A stretch of DNA of 24,835 nucleotides, taken from Larix sibirica (Eukaryota > Streptophyta > Pinopsida > Pinales > Pinaceae). Shown here piece after piece: positions 1 through 10,793 of this stretch (position 1 is its first letter; the number at the start of each line of letters is the position of its first letter). Both the position numbers and the translations under genes were made by a program. The notes under the pieces were generated by a model. It saw only the letters and a program-made list of their open reading frames with translations, did not search any database and was not told where the DNA came from. The stretch spans positions 19,370 to 44,204 of the forward strand of contig NWUY0300008948.1 of NCBI GenBank assembly GCA_004151065.3. Reading direction: 5' to 3'.

Positions 1-454
1 AGTCTACTTCTGCACTTTGTAATTTTCGGCCATATTTTTAATCAAAATCTCTTAAATCGTCTGTGTTAAAAAAAAAGAAATGACCCCTACAAAGTCCATC
101 CGACACTTCTATTTTAAAAGAGACATGGGGGTCAAATACCTCGAGACCAACACTAAAGACCTAGCACCTATGGATATTGGTATTTAACCAAAATGGCATA
201 GCAACCCATTCTACAAAGAACCAATGCCAATAGCACTATGTAGCAGTCACAAAATTGTTCATCGCAAACCCAATTTATCATTCATCCTCTCAACAACCAA
301 ATAAATCTCTCCCAAACAATTCAAATATCTACAATGAAAACCATAAAAACAACCCTATCTTATTATGACATCGTATCCTAATAAACCTCTTCTAGTTATT
401 AAAACTACCAGTATATTAGTGTATAATACAATTTAATCAAAGCAAGGACTCATT
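1..454. other. Unassigned AT-rich sequence
   Basis: I see no gene, RNA or recognisable repeat here. Open frames are short and resemble no family I know. The stretch ends at two unresolved bases, so its link to the gypsy relic that follows is uncertain. Confidence 0.5.
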
Positions 455-456
455 NN
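455..456. other. Ambiguous bases (NN)
   Basis: Two unresolved bases lie in the middle of an AT-rich stretch. They may be simple base-call ambiguity or a join between reads; continuity across this point should not be assumed. Confidence 0.95.
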
Positions 457-465
457 TTGCAACTT

Positions 466-552
466 TTAAGAATTATTATTATCTTTATTTCGATTAGTTA
501 TCAATTAATTATTATTTATTTATTAATTATTATTTATGTATTTTTTATTCAT
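466..552. repeat. AT-rich low-complexity tract
   Basis: The tract is made of iterated ATTATTTATTTATTAATT-like words with almost no G or C. It gives a spurious hydrophobic open frame (62 codons from 457) with no start context or homology that I can support. It is best read as simple-sequence DNA. Confidence 0.7.
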
Positions 553-585
553 GACAGAATGATCATAGAAATCAAAGGTATTGGA

Positions 586-1330
586 GGTGAACCTAAAATT
601 GAAACTCGTATTCATTCTAGAATTTTAATGTCAAGGAATCGATAGATTGGATAAGAGAAACGGGAAAATATTTTTCATTTGAACAAATTAAGGTTCTTAT
701 GTTGGGTTTTTTTCTTGTATAATGTTAAATAGTCATATTTTTATGGTGGGATAAGTTACAAATGGAGAAAGTGTATGATGGAAAAAAATTGAATTAAAAC
801 TTGAAAGGTAATGGTAGCAAAGTTAAAAATAAAATTTATGCATGTATATTATGGTTTGAATATGTTAAGAAGATTGTAGAATTTGAAGCAAGTGAAGATG
901 TCTATGAAGGAATACACTAAGGAATTCTACATACTTTCTTTAAGGTGTGAACAAAGTGAGGAGATTCATTAATCCATCGCTAGGTGTGTGATTAATGGTT
1001 TGAGTTATTCCATTCAAGAATAATTTGATGTTATGATTTTTGTTCAATTACAGAGGCTTATCAAGCAACCATGAGAATTCAAAATTTGCAAAGAACAAAG
1101 AAGACCTCCAGGAGAGGTCAAGGATTTAGAAAATGGCAGGTAAGAGAAAAAAAAGAAGAAAATGAAGCAAGCTCCAACACTATGGACCAACCTGTTGAAA
1201 GAAGATTTGGTGGTGACAAAGGAGGAGGGTAAGCAAGAGGAAAAGGTCAAGGAGGTATATTTGAAAACTTTTGATTCAAATGTGGATTGCAAGACCATAG
1301 AGAATTTGAATGTATAGAATTGATGAGGTA
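586..1330 (+). pseudogene. Ty3/gypsy gag relic with CCHC knuckle
   Basis: This is a decayed capsid/nucleocapsid gene of a Ty3/gypsy LTR retrotransposon. The retrotransposon gag fold is seen in pieces: S-I-D-W-I followed by G-K-Y-F-S-F-E-Q-I (from 639), then a block reading S-M-K-E-Y-T-K-E-F-Y-x-L-S-L-R-C from 901 with E-Q-S-E-E-I-H behind it. Both match the known gag pattern (DWI..ME.FF, then SVEEY..EF..L). The nucleocapsid CX2CX4HX4C knuckle lies at 1272-1313, but its first Cys codon is TGA. Several stops and frame changes separate the blocks, so it is non-functional. The 5' end is not sharply defined and no LTR is recognisable upstream. The protease of the same polyprotein follows on the same strand. 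Confidence 0.78.
1272..1313 (+). other. Gag CCHC zinc knuckle, first Cys now TGA
   Basis: In one frame the sequence reads stop-F-K-C-G-L-Q-D-H-R-E-F-E-C, which is exactly CX2CX4HX4C except that position 1 is TGA. A single change from TGC or TGT explains it. This fixes the reading frame and strand of the gypsy relic. Confidence 0.8.
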
Positions 1331-1544
1331 AGAAAAAATATAAGAGGGGAGAACTCATATTATTTAAATTGGAACTAACAACAATAGCAATAGAAGTGAT
1401 TAATGTGGGGTTAGTTAAAGGATGAAATTTGATGATGAGGAAAATATTGTTTCACCCAAATAAAGAAGTTGATAAAGAACTAGAACAAAGGAAGATAATC
1501 TTCATAACAAAATGAAATATAGGAGTTAAGTGATATAGATGAAT

Positions 1545-1950
1545 TATTAATGGTGCTAGTTTGAAAATTTGGTGTCTACCAAAATTGTTCAGAAATTGAA
1601 TTTGAAGGCCATGCCTCATCCAAAAGCATAAGATTGAGATGGTTACAAAATGGGAACACGGTTACTATGAGAGAGTAGTGCTTGATTAATTTTGATATTT
1701 GGGGTTATAATGATAGCATTCTATGTGATTTTTTTCCTATGGATGCTTGTCACATTTTGTTGGGAAGACCGTCATAGTTTGATATAAGAGTTATGCATGA
1801 TAGGAGAAGAAATAACTACCAATTTGAGACAGATGGGAAGGCATTTAACTTACATCATTTGGATGAAGAAGTGGAGAAGTATAAGAAAGTGATCTTCAGT
1901 CCAATATTGGCATATGGGAAAGAAGCAATTAAGCAAGAACTTGTGGAGTA
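1545..1950 (+). pseudogene. Ty3/gypsy aspartic protease region relic
   Basis: This is the retropepsin-like protease segment of the gypsy polyprotein. One frame gives N-L-V-S-T-K-I-V-Q-K-L-N-L near 1572, then M-P-H-P-K, matching the stretch after the catalytic D-S-G in plant gypsy proteases. Further on, P-M-D-A-C-H-I-L-L-G-R-P (codons around 1738-1770) and V-M-H-D-x-R-x-N-N-Y-Q-F-E are textbook markers of the domain's C-terminal half in plant gypsy elements. The usual W-Q after G-R-P is S-stop (TCA TAG), so the Q codon probably went CAG to TAG. The catalytic D-S-G itself is not preserved. Internal stops make it inactive. The RT expected next is not found downstream. Confidence 0.8.
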
Positions 1951-3239
1951 GTGGATGAAAAGAAGAGCAAAGTATTGGTTCTACATTAAAAAACACTTAT
2001 GAAAGAGGAGTAGATGGGAGTTTTTAATTCCCATAATGTTTTGTGTGATGGCATGTTTACAAAAAATGAAGTATATAAGGTGGAGGAAGTGACCATGAGA
2101 AGGATATGCATAAAGAAAGAAGAGGATAATATAAATAGAGTTGAAAACCAGGAAAATGAGTGTATTGATGTAGACAATGCAACAAGCATTGGGAGTGGTG
2201 CCTAAGAGGGAGTATGAGGAGGTAGTAAGCACCATTGAGTGGGATAAATTATAAGGAAAAAACATTGTTGAGTTGAGGAAGAAGGGTGTAGTGCAATAGT
2301 GTGGACCAAAGTTGAACAAAATGGAATAAATGATAAAAAGTGAAGTGTATGCAAAGAAGTGTGAGGTCAAAAAATTGAAGGAAGTGTTGTGGATGTTAGC
2401 AGTAAAAATTGGCATAGGAGAATGGACAATTTTTAAATTATGTTCACCTAAATTTTGAGAAATGTGCTAAAAATTCTCCAACTATATGAGTTTGATGAAG
2501 GACCATCCTTGGGACTTTGGAAATCCTACATACCCAAAACATTTTCTTTTAGTTCAATGTTTTATTTTCAAATTTTCCAAATTTCCAGCAGTGATGGTGG
2601 TCTGACATTTTAATATAAATACACTCATTTATTTTAATTAGGTGATTAATTTTTTATATGTTGTATAGATATCATGTTCTACCTTCACATGCAATATCAA
2701 AAGAAATATGTATTTTTGGGCCTCACACCCAATTATATAACAAACACACTAAGAAATTTCTTCACAAATGGTGGATTCATATTTTCACAAGAACATGACC
2801 ATTTTTTGGATTCAAGGTCTAAAATTTGGAAAGGATGTCAAGGAAATATATTTATACATGATCACCAAGTTTCATCAAAATTTGATATCATACAAGTGTC
2901 CAAAACTAGTGCTCGGTACTTTCTAGATTTTATTTCTACTCTAAAAGAGGCCTAGTATTTTGATCACCACGCTCTCATAGTTTGGAGTTAAGGTGTGAAA
3001 TTTGAATATGCTATAAAGAAAATTTTCCTCTTTATTCTACCCAAATTTTGAGTTCAAATTTTATGCCAATATATTCCATGTTCAAAGACCATGTACAAAA
3101 TATTCTAGAAATAGTGGTTTAGTATTTTATCTTGCATACAACTAGTATTTGGAGCTATGTTCTAAAACTTTTATAGGATGTATAGGGGACATATTTTATA
3201 TATACCCTACAAATTTCATTATTTTTTTGTAACTAAGGG
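1951..3239. other. Unassigned stretch after gypsy protease
   Basis: This is where a gypsy element should carry its protease-RT linker and reverse transcriptase, but I find no Y-x-D-D box or RT block on either strand. The first part (to about 2440) is A/G-rich and could be linker sequence of the same element, with many K/E-rich short frames. From about 2450 to 3240 there is AT-rich DNA with a 93-codon open frame at 2674-2955 that resembles no family I recognise and has no supporting context. Confidence 0.45.
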
Positions 3240-3345
3240 AATCAATAACTGGTTCAGGCTTGTACTTGCATGACACGGGGTCGATTCCGCTATGTTACCA
3301 TTGTACCCCTAGGTGTACCAACACTAACCCTCGCATGGTATAATT
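3236..3345 (+). repeat. Possible tRNA-derived (SINE-like) fragment
   Basis: The sequence GGGTCGATTCC at 3278-3288 is an excellent match to the RNA polymerase III B-box (GGTTCRANNCC). About 35 bp upstream, CAATAACTGG could be a degenerate A-box. The segment is locally richer in GC than its neighbours and is followed by a purine-rich and A-rich tail. This pattern suits a tRNA-derived SINE, but the A-box is weak, no tRNA cloverleaf is complete, and a second copy would be needed to prove a family. Confidence 0.33.
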
Positions 3346-3682
3346 AAAAAAATATTGATTTTAATTTGTCCAAATAATTTAAGTACATATTGCAATAGAA
3401 AAGGAAAAATTTTGGAAGCTAAAAAGTCAATTATTAGTTGTTTATTAATTGTAATAGTGCTCGAGCTCCCCAAGGAAATGAAAATTTCTTTGGAACAAAA
3501 TAGTTATGGCGTCGAGCAAAAATATGAAGTGTGTAACTGAGAAAATACCTTTGTCTCTCCCCCATTTCGTCTTCCGCAGTTGTTGGTAGTATTGTGTGAT
3601 CTAGAGACCTGTGCATAGGCCTTGTGAATGTAATAAGCCTCAAGGTAATTGGCCATTGATTCACTAAAGTGGAAAAGATTGT

Positions 3683-3848
3683 TAGTGAAATTATTTTTTG
3701 TGTTTTAATTCATTGATAGACTATGTGTGTGGAATGTATGTTATTATTTAATGCACTTACAATTTTAGTGAAATTATTTTTTGTGTTTTAATTCATTGAT
3801 AGACTATGTGTGTGGAATGTATGTTACTATTTAATGCACTTACAATTT
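3683..3848. repeat. 83-bp tandem duplication, two copies
   Basis: Copies at 3683-3765 and 3766-3848 differ at one position that I can see (TTATTATTTA against TTACTATTTA). The unit begins TAGTGAAATTATTTTTTGTG and ends CACTTACAATTT. The near identity contrasts with the strong decay of everything around it, so the duplication is young. Confidence 0.95.
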
Positions 3849-4808
3849 TGTGGTTTTCTATGAGTTGTTTCACTATATGTTTCTAATTTGTAGCCCCCAA
3901 GTCTACATCATTTTCATATTAATTTACTATCTCTTTACTAGTGGGATTTTAAGTGATATTACCAAGGTTCTTATAATAACCTTATATTTATCGTTTTGTA
4001 CATGTTTATGGAGTTTATGGAAAATAAATTTTAACTAAATTAGTTTCACTAAAATTGGACCTTTTCCTTTTGTTCTAACCACCAAATTCCCCATTTTTTT
4101 CATGAAAAAAATACATTACAAAGTGGTATATTACATTACTCAAATTAACCAAATTAATTATTTTCTTAGTTGAAAGTTCTATGGGTTTTAGATTATAATT
4201 CCATTGAGTAGAGCACTAATTTGGTATATCTTTTAATCTTGTACGATCTCATATCAAAATTATTTGGGAGCCTAAAGAAAAAGAAAAGTATGTGCTTTAT
4301 CCTCCTAGGAAAGACTAGTCAACAATATTTAAAAAGACTCATGTCAACAACCCAATATCCTTTGTATGGAAAATGTCTCTCGGGTGAGGACACCAATTAA
4401 TATCACCTTGGTCCCATGTCCATCCCATGGGGATGATCTAAAAATAAACATGGTCCCAAGGATATCTTAAGCTCACAAGCACCCCATTGTTGATGATGCA
4501 ACAATCTTGATGTTGGAAGTCTTGATAAGTGTGTTGAGACCTCTTAACACTTTCAAACAAACTATATTTTCAATACCCATTTGCACACATAAGAATAGTA
4601 TATTACATGGTTTTTATATCATATTTTAGATAATTTAAAAGATTAGAAGGTCAATATTGTAACAAATATTTTGAAATTGTGATTTAAAGTGGGTGTATGC
4701 AGGTTCACAACAAAAAATTTATGTCAATATCGGATGTCACAATGAATTTTATAGGTATTAGGGTTTAGCAACTAGGGTTTGGTTGCATGAACCCTTGGTG
4801 TTGAATTT
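3849..4808. other. Unassigned AT-rich sequence
   Basis: There is no recognisable coding block, structural RNA or repeat structure on either strand. A 62-codon open frame at 3850-4038 is hydrophobic by virtue of T-richness and carries no identifiable domain. Confidence 0.45.
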
Positions 4809-5071
4809 GTGGGGGTGGAACGATGGATTACAACCTCCATATGGTCGACTACTCTAAGGACTTTAATTGAGTTATATATTTTTGTCTCCTACCCTAGCTT
4901 AGTCCTGTTGAAAAATCCCAAGGATAAGGTGGAAGCTACAGTTTGTCCTAGAAAATATATCATACACCAAACTCAAGATCTTTTGGACTTCAATGATTTT
5001 TATGGGATAGCATCTCAACCATCCCCTTTGGAGGACACATTGACTACAATAGCAATCATCTTTCTTCACCT

Positions 5072-6639
5072 ATGGGGAGGACTAAAGACAATGGTTGGGC
5101 TCCTGAGGTTATTTCCCCTATAGACACTTCCATTCCTCAGCCAGTCCAAGGTTATAGTGCTCTGAAGAATAAAGGATGTGAACAAGATGATGTGCTTGTC
5201 TGTTCTAATGCAATAGAGGAGGAGGTGAAGGGAGTTGTGGGTTCTTTGGCAGGAGAGTCCCATAAAAAGAAGAAAAAAAAGGTTATCTAATATAAGAGGG
5301 GAAGGAATTTCCATGATAGTGAGTGATGATATAAGGTTTGATCATATTGGGATACTAGCGAGGAAAAAAATTTCAAAAAAATATTGGGTCATAGGGTTTC
5401 CATGGCTCAGTTGAATGATTCATTACAATCAGAGTGGTCTCCTTTTCTTGGTTATGGGACGATTTTTCATCTCCTAGTCAAAGGGTGGATAGGGTTCATA
5501 TTTAGGTCTGACGAGGATGTATCTCTTTCTATATTGAAAGAGAGGTGGTTTTTTGATAGGTCCTACCTATCAATTAAACTATGGCACCCATGTTTCGACT
5601 TTGGGGACAAATTTATGACCTCCATATCAAAGTGGGTTGAGATGTTAAATTTACCAATGGAGTTGTGTTCTAGGTGCTCTCTTAAGTCTATTGGTGATAC
5701 TTTAGTAATTTCATCATTTCTAATGATAGCTATAAAACCAGTGTTTTTAGATTCATTGCTTGTATCTTGGTGGAAATTGATTTCAAAAAAGGTATCTATG
5801 ATTCAATGGAGTTGGTGGTGAGTGAGAAGACTCATGCTCAGTTATTAGACCCTGTTAACTTTTTGTTTCACTAGGTGCAATGTGACCAATATGGACATGT
5901 CATCAAGGATTGAGAGAAATTATTTCAGAATAATTTTTGGATTAATTCAGGAGGTAGCTCTGCAACTCAAGAAATTTTAGTGGATTGTCTAATAAATATG
6001 ACTTCACATTTGCATTGACGAAGTGAGGTAGTTGGAGGCTTAGCAAAAGGATTGGATGAAATGGATGAGCATCTTGTAGGGATTAGTGGGGAGAAGGACT
6101 TGAGGATCGAGGATATTTCCACCCCCCTTGTCCTCGATGCTCAATTTAGTGAAGAAATATCGGTAGACAACCCAACAGTCTAAGGCCTATCCAATTCCAT
6201 TTCCTCACTGAACTACAAAAGTTGGATCTCCTTTGGAAAAAAAATCACTCCATATTTAGGTAAGTCTTATTCGTTAATTTTCCCTCCCATTGAAAAATAT
6301 GGCAGTGTGGGTTTAAGTATGGGGGTTGATTCTCGCTCCCAATGCATTGAATCTTTTATTCCAGGGGAAGATACCACTATTGGTTGTTTTACGTTGGGGC
6401 CAGGTTTGGTTGAAGGTGGGACTTATTCAATGAACTTATCAGTAGATTCAAAATCTATGGAAAGGAGGGGCCTCCCCTCTACTGTAGGTTCTACCCTCAG
6501 GCCCTCCTCTGGTATAAAGCAAGGAGGAGGACACTATCATCTAAGATCCCATTCCTCCTCACAAGATCCCCTAGTTTTAGGGAGTCTAGGGTTGGAATTA
6601 AGAAATATACTCTCAAATATTCCCAATAAAGAGTGGTGA
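5072..6639 (+). pseudogene. LINE ORF1 (DUF4283-like, CCHC) relic
   Basis: ORF1 of plant L1 elements encodes an RNA-binding partner of the RT. The chosen start, ATG at 5072, follows CACCT and opens M-G-R-T-K-D-N-G-W-A-P; a K-rich run (six lysines, near 5265-5283) could be a nuclear signal. A DUF4283-like body follows (5384-5821): W-F-F-D-R-S-Y-L-S-I-K-L-W-H-P, I-S-K-W-V-E-M-L-N-L-P and C-S-L-K-S-I-G-D. A frameshift near 5790 leads to the CCHC knuckle at 5872-5913, in which Cys 1 is TAG and Cys 4 is TGA while C-D-Q-Y-G-H-V-I-K-D survives between them. The tail to 6639 is S/G-rich and unstructured. At least two frame changes and several stops make it a pseudogene. Confidence 0.8.
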
Positions 6640-6715
6640 AAGAGGTTCACCAAGGGAAACAAAGATTAATCTCAAGGGTTCATAGAGAGGAGAAAACCCT
6701 TACTAAGTTTCCCTC

Positions 6716-7586
6716 ATGAAAATTCTATCTCTTAATATCAAAGTCTTGGGGTCCAAGGCCAAAAAATTGGTCATCAAAAGAATGATCGATTTGAATAATA
6801 TGGAGCTGATTTTTCTTCAGGTGATTATGTGAAAAGGGAAACCTCTACTTAGGGATATGAAAAAATTGCTGTCAAGTTGGGACTTTGTGGCATTGGATGT
6901 ACAGGGTTGTTCAGGTGGTCTTATCATTGGTTAGTGTCCAAATATAATCTTGTTGAACTCATTTGTTTTGTTTTCAGGTTATGTACTAAGATTTTTTGCA
7001 GAAGCAATGGGGTATCTCTTACCTTGATAAATGTTTATGGACCTTACTATGGAAAAGAATGTTTGCAGGAGAATTTATTTTCCTCTCATTGGATTAAGGA
7101 TGAGAATTAAATCAATAGTGGGGACTTGAATCTTACCTTGAATAGAGGGGATAAATAGGGATCCCCTTATCACCACGATAAGATCACTAAATTATTTCTT
7201 AATTAGCTTGAGATGGTTGGTTGGGTTGACATTACACCATTGGATATAAATCCTACCTGGACTAATAATAGATTTGGGGAGTATTGTTCGAAAAGTAGTT
7301 AGGTTAGTTTTGGACTCATCGTGCATGCTTGGATAACCTTTTGAGCTATCGATTGTGGGTGGACCCAGTGTGATGCTCGAATCACTTCCCCGTCTATTTA
7401 GAATTGGGCCTTGGTGAAGAGAAGCCAGGGGATCCCTTTAAATATAATCCTTTTCGGTATGCTAAGATAGAGTATCGGTCTCTGGTGAAGTCTACTTGGA
7501 AGAAGTTCGACATTCACTCTGAAGATTCTTCTTGTTCTCAATTTGCAAACATTCTTAAGTTGGTAAAAGAGAAGTATGTCCCTTAA
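6716..7586 (+). pseudogene. LINE ORF2 endonuclease domain relic
   Basis: This is the apurinic-like (EEP family) endonuclease that nicks target DNA for LINE integration. The start at 6716 gives M-K-I-L-S-L-N-I-K-V-L-G-S-K-A-K-K, the standard N-terminus of plant LINE ORF2 with the usual W after S changed to L. The Q-E-T box reads L-Q-V-I-M, so the metal-binding Glu codon is GTG (6821-6823). Later blocks are W-D-F-V-A-L-D with G-G-L-I-I-G, N-V-Y-G-P-Y, P-T-W-T-N-N-R-F-G-like sequence (near 7250-7275), and C-S-N-H-F-P-V-Y-L-E-L-G (around 7372-7408), where the catalytic S-D-H has become S-N-H. The open segment 7404-7586 continues into the linker before RT. Frames change at least three times. Confidence 0.85.
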
Positions 7587-9067
7587 AGGCTAGTTAGAGG
7601 TTTAGGGATAGAGATGGACTTATTAAGGAGGTGGAGCAAATTTTTGACCTTCTATACCGTGGACACTCTAATGGATTGTATAATGTTCAGGTAATGACCA
7701 GGATCAAGACTCTAAAATCTCAGAAAACCAAGTTATTCTCAAATAAGGATAAAGACAAAAGACTTAAGGGTCAAGATATCTAGTTAGATTATGGAGATCA
7801 AAATGCAAAATTTTTCCATAAATATGTTAATTTTGGGAAAGTTGAGAACACCATCTAGGAGCTTCTCCACGGGGATGGTAACAAAGTAAGTGGGTTTCAA
7901 GGGTTAGTTTATATTGATTTTAAACACTTCAAGGATATCTTTAGTGAGCCATCCAGGGAAAATATTGGAGAGATTTGGAAGGTTGTGTATTTTTTCCACC
8001 TTGTGGTTGAATATGAGTATAATGAATCTATTTTAAGGGTTTTCTTACTGGAGGAACTTTAAGTAGTCTTAAAATATTTTTATAAATATAGGAGCCTAGG
8101 AATTAATGGGTGACCTCTGGAATTCCTTTCAGATTTATTTAAGATCATTGGTGATGATCTCCTCAAGGATTTTGAAGAGGTAAGGTTGTCTAGTAAGTTT
8201 ATGAGTAATTTTAACTCCACTTTCATAGATTTGATCCCTAAACAGGACTATGCAGAGAACTTTGATGGTTTTATATGCATATCTCTTTGGAATGGTGTCT
8301 ATAAAGTCATGTCCAAGATCATTTAATTGAGACTTGATCCCTTTCTGTCTAGATATATCTCCCTTGAGTAGTTTGTTTTTTTGGAGGGGATGTTGATTCA
8401 CAAAGCTATAGGCTCAACCTAGGAGGGCCTTCACTCCATTAAATTGCCTCATTCCCCAGCTATGGTTTTTAAACTAGACCTGTTTAAGTCTTACGACAGG
8501 GTTTCCTGGTTGTATTTGAGAATTTTGTTGATATATTTGGGTTTCTCTTTTCCCTTAGTGAATTGGACTATAGGTTGTGTGAACTATGCTTCTTTTTATG
8601 TCTTAATCAATGGGTCCAACACTTCATTTTTTAATCCATCTCAAGGGCACGGGTAGGGATGCTCGTTAACTCTATATCTATTTTTATTGGTTGTTGAGGA
8701 GCTCAACAAGGCTATAAATGAAGCTAAGATACATAGATAGCTTCTAGGGATTTAGGTGGGAAGGGGAGAATATATTACCCATCTCTTCATGGACAATGTC
8801 TTACTTTTCTATTTTGGTATCCTAGTGGAAGCTCAACGGTTGAAACAAGTCCTTAATTTATATGGTTATGCAACTAGAATGGTTGTTAATGTAAATAAAT
8901 CTACTATGTACTCTTATGGATTGGATGATGTTCTAAAGGAAAGTCTAAAAGGGGTTTTTCCTTTACCACTCCAATGATTGGATGAAGACTTCAAATAGCT
9001 TAGATTTTCAATAAAATATAAAATTATGGAAAGGAAGATTGGTTGTGATTGTTGTCAAAAACTAATT
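7587..9067 (+). pseudogene. LINE ORF2 reverse transcriptase relic (interrupted)
   Basis: This is the target-primed reverse transcriptase domain of the same ORF2. Recognisable blocks include F-I-D-L-I-P-K-Q (near 8225), I-S-L-W-N-G-V-Y-K-V-M-S-K-I-I (near 8280), E-G-L-H-S-I-K-L-P-H, V-F-K-L-D-L-F-K-S-Y-D-R-V-S-W (8465-8510), V-L-I-N-G-S, S-Q-G-H-G-stop-G-C-S-L-T-L and T-H-L-F-M-D-N-V-L-L-F. The F-x-D-D catalytic box (8786-8797) has its second Asp changed to Asn (AAT). Stops sit where the family has Gln (E-Q-F and Q-E-G both show TAG). The thumb begins after 8870 and breaks at 9067 against LTR1. The remainder lies at 20893-22790. Confidence 0.88.
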
Positions 9068-9253
9068 TATTGTCGTTAAGATTATATTACGGGGGGTGAA
9101 TCAGTATAAGATACTTTTTCTTACTTTAAACATTCATAAATAATTCATTTACTTTGAAACGGTAAATACACATAAACTCAAATCATTGTACATAGAATTT
9201 AACATGGAAATCCTTTCGGGAGAAAACCACAAAAGCTTATCTTTATAATTCAA

Positions 9254-9518
9254 GTAGGAACCAACCTTCTCTTACAAATTTTGTAGGAACCAACCTATTG
9301 GAGACACTAATCCCCTCAAATGAGAATTAACTCAACAATATGTAGGAACCAACCTACTGGAGACACTAATATCCTCAATTGATAACCAACCCAACAATAT
9401 GTAGGAACCAACCTACTGGAGACAACAATCTCCTCAAATAAGCACCAACTCAACAAGATGTAGGCACCAACCTACTAAATAATTAGGTACAATAATGCTG
9501 AAATAATCACCTCAAATA
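9254..9518. repeat. 59-bp tandem repeats in LTR1
   Basis: Units beginning GTAGGAACCAACCTACTGGA start at 9283, 9342, 9401 and 9460, a constant 59-bp step, with a partial unit at 9254. Each carries the words GAGACACTAATCTCCTCAA and CCAACTCAACAA. The same unit occurs in LTR2 and LTR3. Confidence 0.92.
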
Positions 9519-9529
9519 TTACCTCATAA

Positions 9530-9835
9530 TTAGCATCAAATCTACTTCATAACCCGCCTCATATTTGCTCCATAATCTGCTTCAAATTTTCCTCAGATCC
9601 GCTCCATTATCTACTTCAAATATGAATCAGATCCTACCTTAGATATGCTCCACAATCTACTTCATAACCTACCTCACATATGATCCATAATCTACTACAA
9701 ATTTGCATCATATCCTACCTTAGATCTGCTCCACTATCTACTTCAAATATACTTCATAACTTGCCTCAGATATGCTCCATAATATGATACAAATATTCCT
9801 CATAGACTGCCTCGAATATAATCCAAAATCTATCG
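9530..9835. repeat. Array of degenerate 11-12-mers in LTR1
   Basis: Consecutive words of the form CTCCATAATCTG, CTTCAAATATG and CCTCAGATATG follow each other with an 11-12 bp step for about 300 bp. The order of words varies, so the array seems to have been reshuffled by slippage or unequal exchange. LTR3 has the equivalent array at 19656-19910; LTR2 does not. Confidence 0.8.
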
Positions 9836-10229
9836 TAAGATCATCTTCAAACCATTTCCAAAATCTGAAAATGTCACCTCTCACATCACATATCAAAGAA
9901 AACTATAAAAGACTCTTCCCAGTAGTGAAATTTCCCAACAGTTAAAGTTCCAACAGTGGAAGTTCCATCAGAGAATAATAGATCACAGCTTCAAGCATTC
10001 CTCTTCCATAAGTTCACCTCCTCCTTCTTAGATAAATTTAGCAAACCCGTAGAAAAAGCATCTTCAAATATACCAGAAAAATCTCAATAGAACGTCTTCA
10101 AAAGGCTCCTTACGAATGCCCCTTCTCTCGCGTATCTCTTCCATATCTCTCTTCTCTCTAAAGTTGCCCCCTATTTAAGAGATTAACTCAAGTGATGATG
10201 AGATGATGAAATCGGAGTGGTGCTCCTCT

Positions 10230-10237
10230 TATTTATG
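10230..10237 (-). promoter_or_regulatory. TATA-like box of LTR1
   Basis: The minus strand reads CATAAATAAGAGGAGCACC, equivalent to the TATAAATAAGAGGAGCACC of LTR3, with T changed to C at the first base. It is inferred to be the core promoter of the LTR, by position and by similarity only. Confidence 0.45.
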
Positions 10238-10792
10238 CCTCTCTAGGGTGCTTTTGGGGGATTCTTCTTCTTTTAGGGCCAACCTCTTTCCAAGGAGCCA
10301 CAAGGGGATGCTTACCCCTTCATTCCCCTTTCTTTCTTTACAAGGTAGAAACATACCTTATATTCAATGTATTCAATTCCAATCAACCCCTCCCTTTTTC
10401 AAGGGCATGGTTATGATGCCCCCTCATTATTGCAAGGTGTCCTCCTTTTCCCGCAAAGTGGTCCCATTGTGTGGTTTCTTCATATTTCTTTGGTTTTCTT
10501 GCCTCTAGGAAGTGGGAAAGTGGGATTTTTATTTAGACATCATGGTTAGGCTATCTCCTTACTATTTCATGGTGTCCTTCTTCTCCACAGGGTGGTCCCT
10601 TTGTGTGGTTTCTTCATATTTATTTGGTTTGCTTGCCTCTTAAAGTGGGTAAGTGGGGTGCACATAATTATATTCATTTTTCCATCATCATTAATTGTAA
10701 TCTTCTTCTTTCTTTGACATCAATGAAAACAATATATTCAACCATATTCATCTTCATCTTGGACATCAACAGTCTCCCCTTGTCTTTGACAT

Positions 10793-10793
10793 N
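10793..10793. other. Ambiguous base (N) at LTR1 truncation
   Basis: A single unresolved base sits exactly where LTR1 homology stops and unrelated sequence begins. This raises the possibility that the junction is an assembly or gap-fill artefact. Confidence 0.95.

Larger units (their letters stand above)
4809..9067 (+). mobile_element. L1-type LINE, 5' and central part
   Basis: This is a plant L1-type non-LTR retrotransposon in forward orientation. It comprises a probable 5' leader (4809-5071), ORF1 (about 5072-6639), a 76-bp gap and ORF2 from 6716 with endonuclease and reverse transcriptase. It stops at 9067, where a copia-type LTR begins. The missing end of ORF2 is found from 20893 on the same strand, after LTR3, in the same LINE family. 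Stops, frameshifts and lost catalytic residues show it is long dead. The 5' limit is approximate because no target-site duplication is visible and the leader has no conserved signal I can name. Confidence 0.85.
9068..10792 (-). repeat. Copia-type LTR1 (inner end truncated)
   Basis: This LTR is homologous to LTR3 throughout and almost equal in length (about 1725 against 1698 bp). It starts TATTG (LTR3: TGTTGA), followed by GGGGGGTGAATCAGTATAAG, the primer-like GAAA..CC..GGGAGAAAACCAC block, 59-bp repeats and an array of 11-12-mers, then a conserved section from about 10190. The strand call rests on LTR3, whose PBS shows that the element is transcribed on the minus strand. The minus-strand TATA-like word here is CATAAATA (10230-10237). 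At 10792 it stops at an N, and the last 23 bp seen in LTR3 (ending CCCAACA) are missing. About 85-90% identity to LTR3 in the block I compared by eye. Confidence 0.85.

Noticed and set aside
1044-1358. Minus-strand open frame over the gypsy gag
   Set aside because: It is the shadow of the plus-strand gag and zinc knuckle, which have clear family motifs.
3690-4040. Structural RNA or tRNA gene near the 83-bp duplication
   Set aside because: No cloverleaf, no internal pol III boxes and no conserved RNA motif could be found in this T-rich stretch.
4809-5123. A 104-codon open frame as a host gene
   Set aside because: It lies in the presumed leader of the LINE, overlaps the ORF1 start in another frame, and shows no known domain.
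9254-9835. CRISPR-like array of regular repeats
   Set aside because: The repeats are directly adjacent diverged units within a plant LTR, with no unique spacers and no cas genes.
10203-10508. 101-codon open frame in LTR1 and the similar 112-codon frame in LTR3 as a conserved protein
   Set aside because: Both lie antisense to the element's transcription in homologous LTR sequence; the similarity is due to LTR homology, and frames shift between the copies.
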